A program made the position numbers and the translations under genes. From Venturia oleaginea (taxonomy: Eukaryota; Ascomycota; Dothideomycetes; Venturiales; Venturiaceae): a stretch of DNA of 64,000 bases. Below are positions 33,272-45,350 of the stretch, piece after piece (within the stretch, counting starts at the first letter, position 1; each line of letters opens with the position of its first letter). Location: positions 1,488,001-1,552,000 of the forward strand of contig JABMLP010000006.1 in the NCBI GenBank assembly GCA_013176395.1, read 5' to 3'. The notes under the pieces are model-generated. The model saw only the letters and a list, made by a program, of their open reading frames with translations. It ran no database searches and was not told where the DNA came from.

Positions 33272-34506
33272 ATGGCAAAGCCAACCGGCCCAACGCTACG
33301 ACAGTCAACTATAGCAAGCAAAGGCAGGACAGCAGCGATAATGGACGGCTCCCTGAACCAGCAGAAGCGTACTGAGGTAGCCAAAGCACCGAGGGCTAAA
33401 TCACAGCGTGCAGCGCAAATACCTGAAGACAACGGCGAGATACCGGTCAGAGAGATACTCCAAATTCTGGTACAGCTTCAAGGCGACGCAACAAGTAACA
33501 GAAAGGTTATCGAAGACCTGCGAAACACTCTCCAACAACGTGACGTAACATTCCAGAATGAGATGAAGGAGATGAAAGAGAAACTCCTTCAGGAAACTAA
33601 GCAGCTCCGGGAGCAACTTGCCCAGGAAACCCAGCAGCTAAGAAAGGATGTTTGTTTGATACAAGCTCAGCTATCGCGGGCAAACCCACTAATCAGCTCA
33701 CCAGCACAGTCGTACGCGTCTGTAGCTAGGACTAACTCACTTACTCCATCTGCTTCTATCAGTCAGCAAGCAAGTATTACAAACACCTCATCGATCAGCA
33801 GACCCGGCCTAACTCTCAACTTCGCACGCGCTCACACACACATTGACCTCACAAACCCTATCGAGATAAAAGAGAGAGTAAAGGATGCCATTGCGGCAGG
33901 GCAAGCTACAAAGGACATACAGATTGCAGGAATCGAGAAAATTGGCAGAGAAATAAAACTGGTCCGAGTTGTCCTCAGGTTAGAGGAGGACGAGCAGGTA
34001 ATACGGCAGAACCAGGAGCAATGGCTCAAATTCTTCCCTGGCGCGTCTGTTCAAGGCGAGAAGTGGTACCCCGTTAAGGTCGATCGCGTGGACAAATGGC
34101 TACACTGAACGAAGATCGAATCACGTTGAAAAGCAGTCTGAAAGCGGATATATCCGAGGAGAACAACGTCACCATTACAAAGATCTCTATGCTCAGCAAA
34201 CCTGACCCATACAAGAACTATTGCTCCATCCTGGTATACCTCAGCTCTAAGATAGAAGCTGACAGAGCGCTGAAACAGCTCGAGATTGGAGGAGAGTTGG
34301 CCCGGGTCAGCCCGTATGAGTATCGACCAAGACCGAGACGATGCTACCAATACCAACAGTTTGGACACATGAGCACACGGTGCAACAATGAACTGACGTG
34401 TGCTAACTGCGCGTGTATTGGTCACGAAGCGCAGGACTGTAGAGCAGCATCCCAAATGCAGCAACTGTGGAGACGCTCACCGAGCAACGGACACAGGATG
34501 CCCTGA
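33272..34506 (+). pseudogene. LINE ORF1 (Gag-like), frameshifted
   Basis: RNA-binding protein of the LINE. The N-terminal part is Ser/Thr/Gln-rich with a coiled coil of KEMKEKLLQETKQLREQL type (about 33570-33660). The conserved core ends QGEKWYPVKVDRVDKW. The frame then breaks at about 34100 (TGA at 34106-34108) and continues in another frame with RPRPRRCYQYQQFGH, the first of three CCHC knuckles. The third knuckle (PKCSNCGDAHRATDTGC, about 34456-34506) lies in yet another frame, the one later used by ORF2. At least two indels are needed to explain this. Confidence 0.8.
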
Positions 34507-37500
34507 GTACAATGAAGGCGATGGAACAGACCCGAGCGCGCCATCTATGTTAGATACAACCCGTGCGACAACAAGAGGACATTTCAACGTGATTTCATAT
34601 AACACAGGGAAGAGGAGAGAGACGCTACCTAGTCTACTTAACGACGAATCTATCAGAGATTTCGACGCGCTGCTAATACAAGAACCACACTGCTTCAAAA
34701 CACAGACAGGGCAGGTAATGGCGGCACCAGCAACAAACAACAAATTTATTCAGATTTTCCCAACGTGCTCTAGAGACGACACATGGCCTATCCGATCGAT
34801 GATCTGGGCCCGGAAAACGCTCGACTACAAACAGATCCCGATTGCGTCTCCCGACATCACGGCAATCCTTATCAAAACTCAAGGCAAAGTCATCTTTACA
34901 GCTTCAGTGTACGTGCCAGCAGGAGAAGCACACCGAGAGCGGGACAAGACCGCAGTGACAGAACGGCTTCAGTTACTAGAAGATGCAATCAAAGATACAG
35001 CTCAAGAGCTTGGACACGAGCCAGAACTTCTCATCACCGGAGATTTCAACCGACACGACCAGCTCTGGGGAGGCGAGCAAGTAGCAGAAACAAGGCGACA
35101 GGATGAAGCAGACGCCATCGTTGAGTATATGGCGGTATATCAGCTCTCTAATCTTGTCCCCAGGGGAGAGGCCACATTCTACGGAACGCAAGTAAGCAGT
35201 ACCATCGACCTCTTCCTCCCCTCATCGGCTCTCACCGACAGCTTGGTACGGTGTGGATTCCACGTCAACGAACACGGATCGGACCATCGGCCCATCAGTG
35301 CGACATGAGCTATGACGTGCGTGGAGGAGACCACAACACCCAGACGACTTTACAAAAATGCAGATTGGGAGCGCATCCGCCAGGAGGTAGAACACGCAAA
35401 GCAGCGGCAAGCAGTTGCCCCACCTGAAGAGAATGCAGACGAAAACGTGGACGATATGCTGCAACGATTGATGGAAGTGGTAGTCCCTGTTATCGAGCAA
35501 TACGTTTCTCTTGCAAAACCGTCGCCGTACCAAAAACCATGGTGGACACCATATCTGACCAATCTTCGCAAGGAATACACACACGTCAGAAGACAGCTAT
35601 GCAGAGAAGTTAAGGCGAGCCGGTGGACGACCGAAACGAACGCTCTCACACACCAAACACTGCAGCGGCTCCGAACGGAAGCCAGAGAAGCTCAAAGCAC
35701 GTACCATCGAGCAATCCGATTGGAAAGAAACACTCACTGGAAGGAATTTCTAGACGACGCTGAAAATGTATGGAAGGCCGCTAAGTATCTTGACCCAGAG
35801 AGTACCTCCTCTTTTGCAAAGATTACAGAACTAGCGAGGCCAAACTCTGACGACACGACCGAAAGTAAAGAAGAGATTGGATCTATCCTGCTGCAAGCCT
35901 TCTTTCCCCCGGCGGCTGAGGTGATCGAGCCAGAACCAGCAGCAGAGCAGCGAGCAACACAACTCCCATCACCAGCACTAACAAAATACGAAATCGAAGA
36001 AGCGATCATGGGCATGAAAGCACACAAAGCACCAGGCCTAGACGGCCTACCCGCGGTTGTATGGAGACAGCTCTGGCCAGTCCTCCAAGACGAGATAACG
36101 AGACTGTTTCAAGCGTCTATGACACAAGGCATCCTCCCAGCGCAGTGGAAATGCGCGCGAATCCTACCACTTCGAAAGCCAGCAAAAGACGACTATACAC
36201 AGCCAAACGCGTATCGACCAATCTCGTTGCTAGCAACCCTAGGGAAAGCACTGGAGGCTGTGGTCGCTACCCGCATCTCCTACCTAGCTGAAGAACACGG
36301 TCTCCTACCAGAGAATCATTTTGGAGCTCGGAAGCAACGTAGCACAGAACAGGCACTGCTGCTCCTCACCGACCGCATCAAACAGGCGCGAAGAAGGTGC
36401 CGAGTCCTTAGCCTACTCAGTTTTGACGTCAAAGGAGCGTACAACGGGGTCAACAAAGAAGTACTCTTGGCCAGATTACAAAGACGACGTATTCCAGAGG
36501 AGCTTGTTCGTTGGATTGAGAACTTCTGCTCAGGCATGAGAGCAAGCATTACAGTAAACGGGCAGAGCAGCGAGGAAGTAGATTTGCATTCCCCAGGGCT
36601 GCCTCAAGGCTCACCTCTATCCCCAATACTCTACCTCTTCTTCAACGCTGACCTGGTAGAGAGAAAGATCAGCCGGCACCAAGGCGCAATTGCGTACGTG
36701 GATGACTACTCTGTTTGGGTCACCGGGCCAAATGCTGAGGAAATACTCGGGTGCTTCAAGAGACAGTGATACCAAAAGCGGAGCAGTGGGAACGTCGTAG
36801 TGGAGCTACATTTGAGCCCAAAAAGACAGCCTTCATCCACTTCACACCAAGCGCGGAAAGACTGTCAACGACGCCAATTCAAATTGGAGGCTGCTCGGTG
36901 GTGCCAGGCTCCTCCGTCAAGCTTCTAGGCATTATTCTCGACCAGAAATTGAAGTTCCACCTACAGGCTGCCAGAGCAGCTACAAAGGGACACGATTCGG
37001 CGATCCGGCTGAAGAGACTGAGTGGTCTTCGTACGAAGCAGGCACGGCAGCTGTTTGAAGCGACAGTGGCGTCAGTTGTCGACTACGCATCATCAGTCTG
37101 GGCAACAGCGTTGAACGCCAAAGATACACGCTTGCTTGAACGACACCAAAGATGGGGGGCACAAGCCATTGTTGGATGTTTCCGAACTACAGCGCTAGAT
37201 ATTGCGCAGTCGGAGGCATCGATTGGGACCTTCCAGCAACGACAGACAGGGAAATGGATAGGCTTGTGGGTTAAGCTAAACACACTACCTAAGCGCCACC
37301 CATTGAGATCCAGTATCAAAGCAGTATATCAATCATTCAAGCTTCGCTCGTCACTTGGCCTGTTGGCAGACAGGTTTGCAGGAATTAATATGTCCCAGAT
37401 TGAGACAGTCACACCATTTGCAAAAGCACCGTGGATCGAGGGGCCCAGCATGATTATCGAAGAACGCGACGAAGCTGTAAAACCTACCACAACACAAGAC

Positions 37501-38445
37501 AGAGACGAAATCCACTGCTACACCGACGGCTCAGGTAGAAATGGCTTGCTAGGGACAGGTATGGTGTACATTCTACCAGACGAAAACAGGACTATACTCG
37601 AGCAGTACGCAACAACGGGATTGGCAGCAAACGGCAATGTATACGCGACAGAGCTGAAAGCAATCAGTACTGCTCTGAGCCAGCTGGCAGTATGGACGAT
37701 GATCCCGGCAGAAGGAAAACTCACCATCTTCTCGGACAATCAGAGTGCGCTAAAGAGTATCCGCAAGCCGAGACAGCAGTCAGGCCAGCATATCATCAAG
37801 GATATCTTGTCAACTACGCAGCAATTACATCAAAAGGGTATTGCCGTGGTTCTTCGATGGATCCCGGCACACTCTGGCATCAAGGGCAACGAAGCGGCAG
37901 ACAAAATGGCCAAAAGAAGTACCAAAGCAGGGAGCGCAGTCCCGTCAGAGATACGACTACGCTCAGCACTGATTAGGCAAGCAAAAAAGAGCTGTCAGCC
38001 AAGCAATAAACCACTGCGAGGAGGGAGATTCACCAAATCTATCGATGCTGCTATCCCTGGAAAACACACGCGCACCATCTATAACCAGCTATCCAAAACA
38101 GAGGCCCAAACCCTAGCTCAATTACGGACGTCACATTGCCGACTGAACAAGTACCTGAACCGAATCGGAGCGGTGGAGTCGCCATTGTGCGAAGAATGCG
38201 GAGTCGTGGAAAGCGTGCAGCATTTCCTACTCGATTGCAAACGATGGAGCGAGCAACGGCGGCTCTTAAGAGAAGCGACCGAACCAAGGAGCGACGTCTC
38301 CTATTTAGTAGGAGGCCGCTCAACACTTACAAACAGAAGAGGAGAGATGATTGATGGTCCAAAATGGACGCCAGATGTAGCAGCGGTGCGAGCGACAATT
38401 GCGTTCGTAGACGCTACAAAACGATTCAGCCGAGAGACAGAATAG
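34507..38445 (+). pseudogene. LINE ORF2: endonuclease, reverse transcriptase, RNase H
   Basis: The APE-type endonuclease (ISYNTGKR, LLIQEPHC, LLITGDFNRHDQLWG, HGSDHRPI) runs to a TGA at 35306-35308. The same frame then continues through the RT (HKAPGLDG, YRPISLL, SFDVKGAYN, GLPQGSPLSPILY and the catalytic AYVDDY) to a frameshift at about 36755-36769. The RT thumb, an RNase H domain (CYTDGSGRNG, ATELKAI, FSDNQSAL, IPAHSGIKGNEAAD) and a terminal Cys/His motif (CEECGVVESVQHFLLDC) follow. One nonsense and one frameshift inactivate the copy, but the domains remain easily readable, so decay is moderate. Confidence 0.88.
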
Positions 38446-38460
38446 TCTCTAACGAAACCA

Positions 38461-39227
38461 ACTCCGAGCATGTGGACTCACTCATTAAGATAGTACCCAT
38501 GCAAGCAGCAATCCTAGATCCGACACCCCCTTTTTACTAACCGCCAATCTCTGATCCTATCAGTCTATTGGTAGACGGTAAGTTGCGCCTTTCGTTTTTG
38601 TTGTTGTTTCTGGAGTTTTGGTCAATTTGAAAACAGAGTATGTTGGAAAGATACGTTATAAAATTTAAGGTTTGGGCTTGGAATGAAGGGAGCGTTGACA
38701 GTGGGATATAATGTATAATAGAGAGTCGGTAGTGTCCCCCTGGAGCCATACTGGCCCGATGGGTGTATTAAATTCATCCATCCATCCATTCGGTCGACTA
38801 TTACCTCAACAATTTGACCACCGCGACACATCAATTCGACTTCAGTACTATAGTCCGAAAGGTGGTGCGCCCGCTTGAAGCAGCGACATTGATCATCAGC
38901 TCCGTAGCCAGGTGGTGCATGAAATGCAGCTTGGGAGACTGCCACCAGATATTGCTGGTACTTGAAAAGACTGAGCATTGTATCAATATTTGGTTCTTGC
39001 ATGCCCGTCTTTCAAATAATCATTTGGCCAGCTCATCTTTTGAGTTGATTATGCAAAAATCCTACAAGGCTTCAGCTTCTCCGGACGTGCCCTTGCAAGT
39101 TGGATTGTAATCGCCTTCGTTCCATTATAGTCCTATCAATTGGAGGTTGATATTGTATACAACCTCCCTCAAGCTTGTTAATTTTAAGAGCCGGGCTGTC
39201 TTGCTTGCAACTACAGCAAAGAGCACG
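38461..39227. other. Intergenic, no gene seen
   Basis: 770 bp between the LINE and the Moco-sulfurase relic, AT-rich, with no recognisable coding content. Confidence 0.4.
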
Positions 39228-40785
39228 TACAATGTCGATATTGAGACCATCCGGGACATTGAGTACCCAAACCTGGAAGGTAAGAGATAGGCTTTCCAGT
39301 GAGCTCAAAGACTAAACGTCATGTAGGATGCACATATTTGGACCACGGAGGAAGTACTGTAGGTTGTAACTATTGCAACTCCATCAAATACTGATTGCGT
39401 TGCAGATTCCTGCCAAAAGTCTCAGTGAGGCCACTTGCGCAGACCTGATCCAAAATCTTTATGGAAACCCGCATTCAGATTCTGCGCCCTCACGCTTGTC
39501 AACGGCACGCGTAGACGATATTCGGGCACAAATCCTTCAATTTTTTCACGCCAATCCTGAAATTACGATCTTGTCTTCATAGACAATGCCACAGCTGCTA
39601 TCAGATTAGTCGGAGAATGCTTCAGAGACTATGCCCACGCGACGACAAAGTCAAGCATGAAATCTCTGCTGGGACAAGGGAAATGGAAGAGCTTTCGTTT
39701 TGGCCACCATCGCGATGCCCACACAAGTGTTGTTGGGTTGTGTGAGCTGGGAGATGGTAAGCATACGTGCTTAGCTTCTCATGAATAAGCTGAGCAATGG
39801 ATGACCTCGGATCCAAATCTCAACCAGCCAACAATATTTGCCTACCCAGGTCAAAGCAACATGACTGGACGTCGCTTGCCGTTGACTTGGCCGAAGCAAC
39901 TTAGAAATGCAAGGCGTAATGCTTATACTCTCCTCGATGCCGCTGCCTTGTCCACGTGCAGTCATTTGGAAATCGACCGCGACGAACCTGACTTCACAGT
40001 TGTTTCCTTTAACAAAATCTTCGAGATGCCCGACATTGGCGCTCTCATCATCCGCAAACAATCCGCCCACATGCTTCAGAAAAGACGATATTTTGGTGGA
40101 GGCACCGTCGGAATGGTCATCGTCCTAGACGCAACCTGGCACGCTAAGAAAATTGAAGACACCATTCATGATCAGCTAGAGGAAGGAACGTTACAATTCC
40201 GTTCTATCGTTGCACTCGGCCACGCGTTGGACATCCACAAAGGACTCTTCACCAGCATGTCACAGATATCCTCTCACACCAGCTGGCTAGGACAATACGC
40301 CTACTCCTGTATGACATCCATGCGCCACGCCAATGTTGCACCAGTCTTCACCATCAACAAAGACAAAGAAGCGATTTATGGCGATGCCAAAACCCAAGGT
40401 GCAACTATCGCCTTTAACATCCTACGCCAAGATCAATCTTACTTCTCTTACACCGAAGTCGAAGCAGCAGCAGACAAAGAAAACATCTACGTTCGCAGCG
40501 GTGGACTGTGCAACGCCGGTGGTATCGCGACCTATCTCAAATGCTAAGCAAGACCTGAGAAGAGCCTATGCGAATGGACATCGGTGTAATAAACCTACTA
40601 CGCTGATGGAAGGATGTGTTACGGGCGTTGTGAGAATATCGATAGGTGCGATGTCAACGAAGGATGGTAAGACTGTCGTTGCTTCGTTTAGTAAGAAGTC
40701 TATATATATTAATGGTGGGGAGGAGAAGAGTGGTATTGGCAAGGTAAATAATAATAATAATAATCGGATTTTACGTGGTATGTAA
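39228..40785 (+). pseudogene. Molybdenum cofactor sulfurase, N-terminal domain relic
   Basis: Remnant of the PLP-dependent enzyme (HxB/MOCOS) that puts the terminal sulfur on Moco of xanthine dehydrogenase and aldehyde oxidase. Readable blocks: ETIRDIEYPNLEGCTYLDHGG across an intron at 39280-39326 and GGSTIPAKSLSE across an intron at 39359-39405. These are followed by NLYGNPHSDSAPS, LVFIDNATAAIRLVGE, DAHTSVVG, AYPGQSNMTGRRLPLTW, SFNKIFEMPDIGALI (PLP Lys kept), YFGGGTVGMV and YVRSGGLCNAGGIATYL. Lesions are a frame break at about 39570, TAA at 39786-39788 and a frame break at about 40543. No start ATG is in frame and there is no C-terminal MOSC domain. The introns are still recognisable, so it decayed from a genuine gene and not a retrocopy. 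Confidence 0.85.
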
Positions 40786-41036
40786 TGGCGTATGTGCCGT
40801 GTGCCCACAATCTCTATCTACAATTGCAAAAACCCAACTCTCTGGGATAAAAAAGTCTTTCGTCACTTTCCAGACCGCGCCCCGTCCATGGACCGGCGCC
40901 GTCGAACTATGCCCCCCCGTTCACCACCCGAGTCATCTATACTGTGGTCAGTATAAGACACCCTCCGGCCCTGATGCTCCCAATCCTCTGTTCCGGGCCG
41001 GTGTTGTCCAGATTCCGAGTTGGCCATTGTTGTTGT
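40786..41036. other. Left flank of Gypsy element G1
   Basis: Single-copy-looking DNA, no gene. It ends in the 5-bp target sequence GTTGT (41032-41036), which is repeated at 46616-46620. Confidence 0.5.
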
Positions 41037-41212
41037 TATTACGGGACGGTAGCTGGAAAGACGCAGCATACTCGTAGCCAAAGATTGTTTAGATTCAGTT
41101 AAGGAGTGAAGGTATCTACAAACAGAGAACCTCAATGAGGTTCTTTCTCTATACTAGGCTCAATCAGGCTTAGGCTCTTAGCCTATACCAACCATGGGCC
41201 ATGCCCATAACA
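41037..41212 (-). repeat. G1 3' LTR
   Basis: On the minus strand it reads TGTTATGGGC ... CCCGTAATA. It contains a perfect hairpin AGAACCTC-AAT-GAGGTTCT and a second one, TAGGCT-CTT-AGCCTA. A 176-bp copy lies at 46440-46615 and a solo copy at 62283-62458. Confidence 0.95.
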
Positions 41213-41230
41213 TTACCCCCCTCCTTACCG
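41213..41230 (-). other. G1 polypurine tract
   Basis: Directly inside the 3' LTR the minus strand reads AAGGAGGGGGGTAA, a purine run in the position used to prime plus-strand DNA. Confidence 0.8.
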
Positions 41231-44200
41231 GGTGTGCAGGACTAAAGAGGGTGTGGTAGGTGGGATAATCAAACAGACAAACGCCATACATCGCTTCTGC
41301 CAGCTTGTAGCAGATTCGAAGGCGCTGGCCACCGCTACTCGGTTTCTTCGGGCCCCTGTTTGAGCTCCTATATCTTCGCCGACACCGTCGCCCTTGCCAT
41401 ACTCTGCCTCGAAGCGGTCTAAGTCCTCGACTTCTGTGAATAATGAACGTGGCTGCCAATCGGGATCTGCATAGCCTTTCCATTTGATTAATAACTGACG
41501 AACCCAGCCTCGCCCAACCCGTTTCTTCTCTGCGCGAAGTATACGTTCTACTTCAAACTCAGCCTCTGTTTCTTCGGTTTGAGGCACTAATGGTGGCGGC
41601 TGGGTATCATCGGATTCTTGTGAGGGCAGTGTGTCGGTTGCGGCTCGGCGGAGTAGGTCAACGTGGAAACGGTTATGGATACCACTTGGCAGGTCAGCCA
41701 GCTCGTATACCATCGGGGAGATCTGGTTCTCGACAGTGTATTTGGCTTGCGTCCACGACAGTTTCTTTGATAGCTGCGGAGTATTGATATTCCTAAGGTT
41801 CAACCAGACTTTGTCGCCCTTTTTTAACGTTTCGGCAGCTTGACGTGACCTGTTGGCGTCGTTCTCCATCTTCTGCTGGGACCAGGCCATCGCTGCCTGT
41901 GCATATTCTTGTGCCTCTTCTATTCGTTGCACAAAGGTCTCGGCATCGGCTGTTGGTGAGTTACTGGGTGAGATTCGTTGTACTTTCTGGATTGGTTCCG
42001 CATGGTAGCCGTGGGTTAGATAGAATGGACTCATCCCTGTGACTGAAGAGTCACGATTGTTCAGTGCTAACATAGCCGTAGGTAGTAGCGTTGGCCAGTC
42101 TAGTTGGGAGTATGCGATGAAGGCGCGGAGATAGCGTAGAACTTCCTGGTTCATACGCTCGGTCGCGCCATCAGGTCTGTGGATGAAAGGCTGTAGAGAG
42201 TCTCTGCTCAATCTTTGTAAGTTCGCAAAGCTTCCTCCAAAAACGACCTGTCCAATTGCTGCCTCTGTCCGACGTCAATGCCATGGGAAATCCGTGGTAG
42301 CGATAGTGGCATTGTAAGAACCTTTTCGCGCACTCTTTGGCGCTCATTGTAGTCATAGCCTCCAACGTAACACTTTTGAGGAGGCGATCTGTGATAACCA
42401 TGAGGTATTTTGGGCCGTTTTCCTCCGCGGGCAAATCAGTCATGAAATCGATTGATAGCTCGCTGTGGAAGCGGGCCGGGATTGGAAGTGGTTTCAGAAG
42501 ACCTCGCTTCTTATCACGCCATATTCCTGTTCTCCCACATACGTCGCAATTACGTACAAACTGCCGGACTGTCTTGTATTGTTGGGGCCAAAAGAAACTT
42601 CTGGATAGAATCGCAAGCGTGCTATCTCTCCCTGGGTGTCCAGTAACATGGGAATCGTGAGTTTGTTGGACCAGCGTTGTTCGCAGCGGTTCCCAATCTG
42701 GTACCCATAGGATCCCTCTTCTCGTGACCGCGCCGTGGTCGTCTACTTCGCATTCGGGTAGCTGTACCGACAACTTGAGCTCTGGAGGAAAGGAACGTTC
42801 GCCAGTAACTATAGCCGTATGAATAGCTTCGTAGGATTGGTCCTCTGCTATTGCGCGATCCCAGAGAAGTTGTAACTCTGGTTTCTCGAAAAGATCGCAT
42901 CCTTTTGCAACTGACCGGTTTTGACCGTACCTAGTAGTGGACCGGTGTTGACCGTTTTCGGCAGTCAGCTGGTGTCGACCGTCCAGTCCAGTATTTTGCT
43001 GGGGCTCCCGTATAACGTCCCATGTACTATTGGATGTATTCGGTGTATTGACTGGGCAGATAAGGGCTTGTATTGCGATTGTTTCGGTCGTCCTCTCGGA
43101 AAGAGGAGGAAGCCATTCGTCCTTGATCAACTGGGCCACTCGCCCTTGTAGTCTCTCGTCGTTCTTGTCATGTGGCATATCTTGATGTCTTCTTGATAGT
43201 GCGTCTGGTCTTTGCGCTAGTTTTCCGGCGCGAAATTCCAGCTGGAATTGGTACTCAGATAGAATTAGCGACCATCTTGCTTGTCTCTCTGACAAACGCT
43301 GCGCTGTCATAAAGTAGCGGAGATTCTTGTGATCGGTAAGGACTTTGAAAGGTGCTGCAACACTGCGTAGTTCTCCTCTCCAGTGTTCAATGGACTTGAT
43401 TACTGCCAGTAATTCTTTATCGTGGATCTCGTAGTTACATTCAGCCGCAGTGAGCTTGCGGGAGAAGTATGCTACTGGTCGTAGTTTTCCTTTCATATCC
43501 TTCTGCGACAACGTGCCTCCCAGCGCGTAGCCAGAGCAGTCGCACTCGAGTACCGTATCCAGGTCTGGATTCCAGTGAGCCAGTATTGGGCCGGAGATGA
43601 ATAGCTCCTTCAAGACTTGAAAGGCGTTCTCATGTTCTTTGTTCCAGACAAAAGCGACGGCCTTCCGTGTTAACTTGATTAAGGGGTCGGAGAGCTCTGA
43701 GAAGTTGTCGATGAAGTCTCGGTAGAAATTTGCAAAGCCTAGGAAGGAGCGTACGCCTGTGACATTGACTGGAGCCTCCCATTCTTTAATCGCGGCAACT
43801 TTCTCTGGGTCGACTTTGATCCCTTCTCCTGCAGTGATAATGAACCCCAGATATTTGACCTCCTGAACAGCAAACTCGCACTTGCTTAAGTCTAGCCGAA
43901 GTCCAGCAGTCTTGAGCTCGGCAAGAATTTGGTTAACCTTAACCATGTGATCCAGATAGTCGCCGTCGCTCCATATCAAGACATCGTCCATGTAGGCTGA
44001 ACAGCAGATATCTAGGGATTCCCGTAGGACTCCGTTGATGTATCGTTGAAAGCTCGCGGGTGCGCCAGCTAGTCCGAAGGGGGTAACTAGCCATTCGAAT
44101 AGTCCAAATCGAGTGCGAAAAGCCGTTTTCCACTCATCGCCGTGCTTGATGCGGAGCCGATGAAATGCCGCTCTGACGTCAAGTTTGGTGTACCAACGCG

Positions 44201-45350
44201 CTGTTGCTAGATTTCGTAGGGTTTCTCGGATTAGTGGCAATGGGTAGCGGTCCGATCGAGTGATTCGATTCAGTGCCCGATAGTCTACACACATCCGAAT
44301 GCCTCCACCTGGTTTCCTTACAAATAAGACTGGGGCTGCCGCTGGTGAGTTGCTGGCGCGTATCCAGCCCTTGTCCATATAGTCCGAAAGTGTTTTTCGT
44401 AGGACTAATAGCTCTTCCCTCGACATGCCGTATAATGGGCCCCAAGGAACTTCTGCCTCGCGACCTTGTTCATCTCGTATCAATTCGATAACGTGATCGC
44501 GACCCTCTTGATGGGGCGCGATCTCTCCGTCTTCGTCGTCGAGAAAGGCATCAGCATGCTCTGCTATTTCTTCTGGTATCTCTTGTCGGATTTCTTCCTC
44601 AGTCTTTCTCTGTTTTCTTTCTGCTAACTTGCTTAGGGCCTTGTTGATATCCGACATCGAGATAGCCAGCACTTGTGTACCATCCGGTCCATCTCTTCTC
44701 AACCGTCGCTGGGCCCTTCCAACAATAGCTGCAAATACAGATCCTGACACTAGACAAGCCGCCCGCACGTGAGCGAGCCGGTCTCGCGCTTTGGTGTTCT
44801 GTTCTAGCCACCCCTTTTCTCTTACCGTGATGCGCTGGGATCCTTGACCAATAAGCAGCTTTCTCTTAGCTGCTATATATCGCACCCAGTTTCTCTCTGC
44901 CCATGCCTTGCCTAGGATGATAGGGAAGCTCAATCCTTTCACTATATACCCATAGACTCGCTCTGCTCGACCATCAATGTCGATCGTAGCGTAGGTCATG
45001 TGCGTAATACGGAGGTCTTCTCCGTTCTCGTGGCTCTCTTTAGCCAGTGCCAATTGTTTGGTGTCAATTGGGATGCGCGGTAGACGATGTGTTTGGACAC
45101 TCTTCTCGCTGAAAGCAGCATAAGGGAGGCAGCCGTTATCAAAGAAGGATTCGGTGAAAGAAGTTCCGTTGATCAAGGTATCTATCAAGAAGGGTGTACT
45201 TTCCATCCTATCCTTTGCTGCTTTGATTTCTCTTATGCCTGGTAGCTTTGTAATGTCTTCGCCATGTACATCTACTTCAGACCCTCGTGCGCGACGATGC
45301 ACAAGGGTAGCTAGTTTTCCGACTCTGATGAGGCTTCCTGTAGGGAGTCA
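41225..45350 (-). pseudogene. G1 pol: protease, RT, RNase H, integrase, chromodomain
   Basis: The pol frame opens inside the end of gag in the -1 frame (no ATG) and runs to about 42171. Domains in order: protease-like segment with FFDNGCLPYA; RT with FVRKPGGGIRMCVDYRAL, FGLAGAPASFQRYIN and the catalytic CSAYMDDVLIWS; RNase H (YFSRKLTAAECNYEIHDKEL, LTDHKNLRYF); integrase zinc finger (CDVCGRTGIW) and core with TSDRGSNW. After LSTAFHPQT one extra base creates TGA (42171-42173). The rest (DGATERMNQEVLRYL, a GPY/F-like region and the chromodomain RQLLIKWKGYADPDWQP) is in another frame to 41225. The protein can no longer be made whole. Confidence 0.9.

Larger units (their letters stand above)
33206..38460 (+). 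mobile_element. Tad-like LINE (non-LTR retrotransposon), decayed
   Basis: Nearly full-length LINE with Gag-like ORF1, endonuclease, reverse transcriptase and RNase H in the order of the Tad clade. Several frame lesions make it inactive (see its ORFs). The exact 5' end is not visible and could be near 33040. No poly(A) or simple-repeat tail is seen after the last stop at 38445, so the 3' boundary is approximate. Confidence 0.85.
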
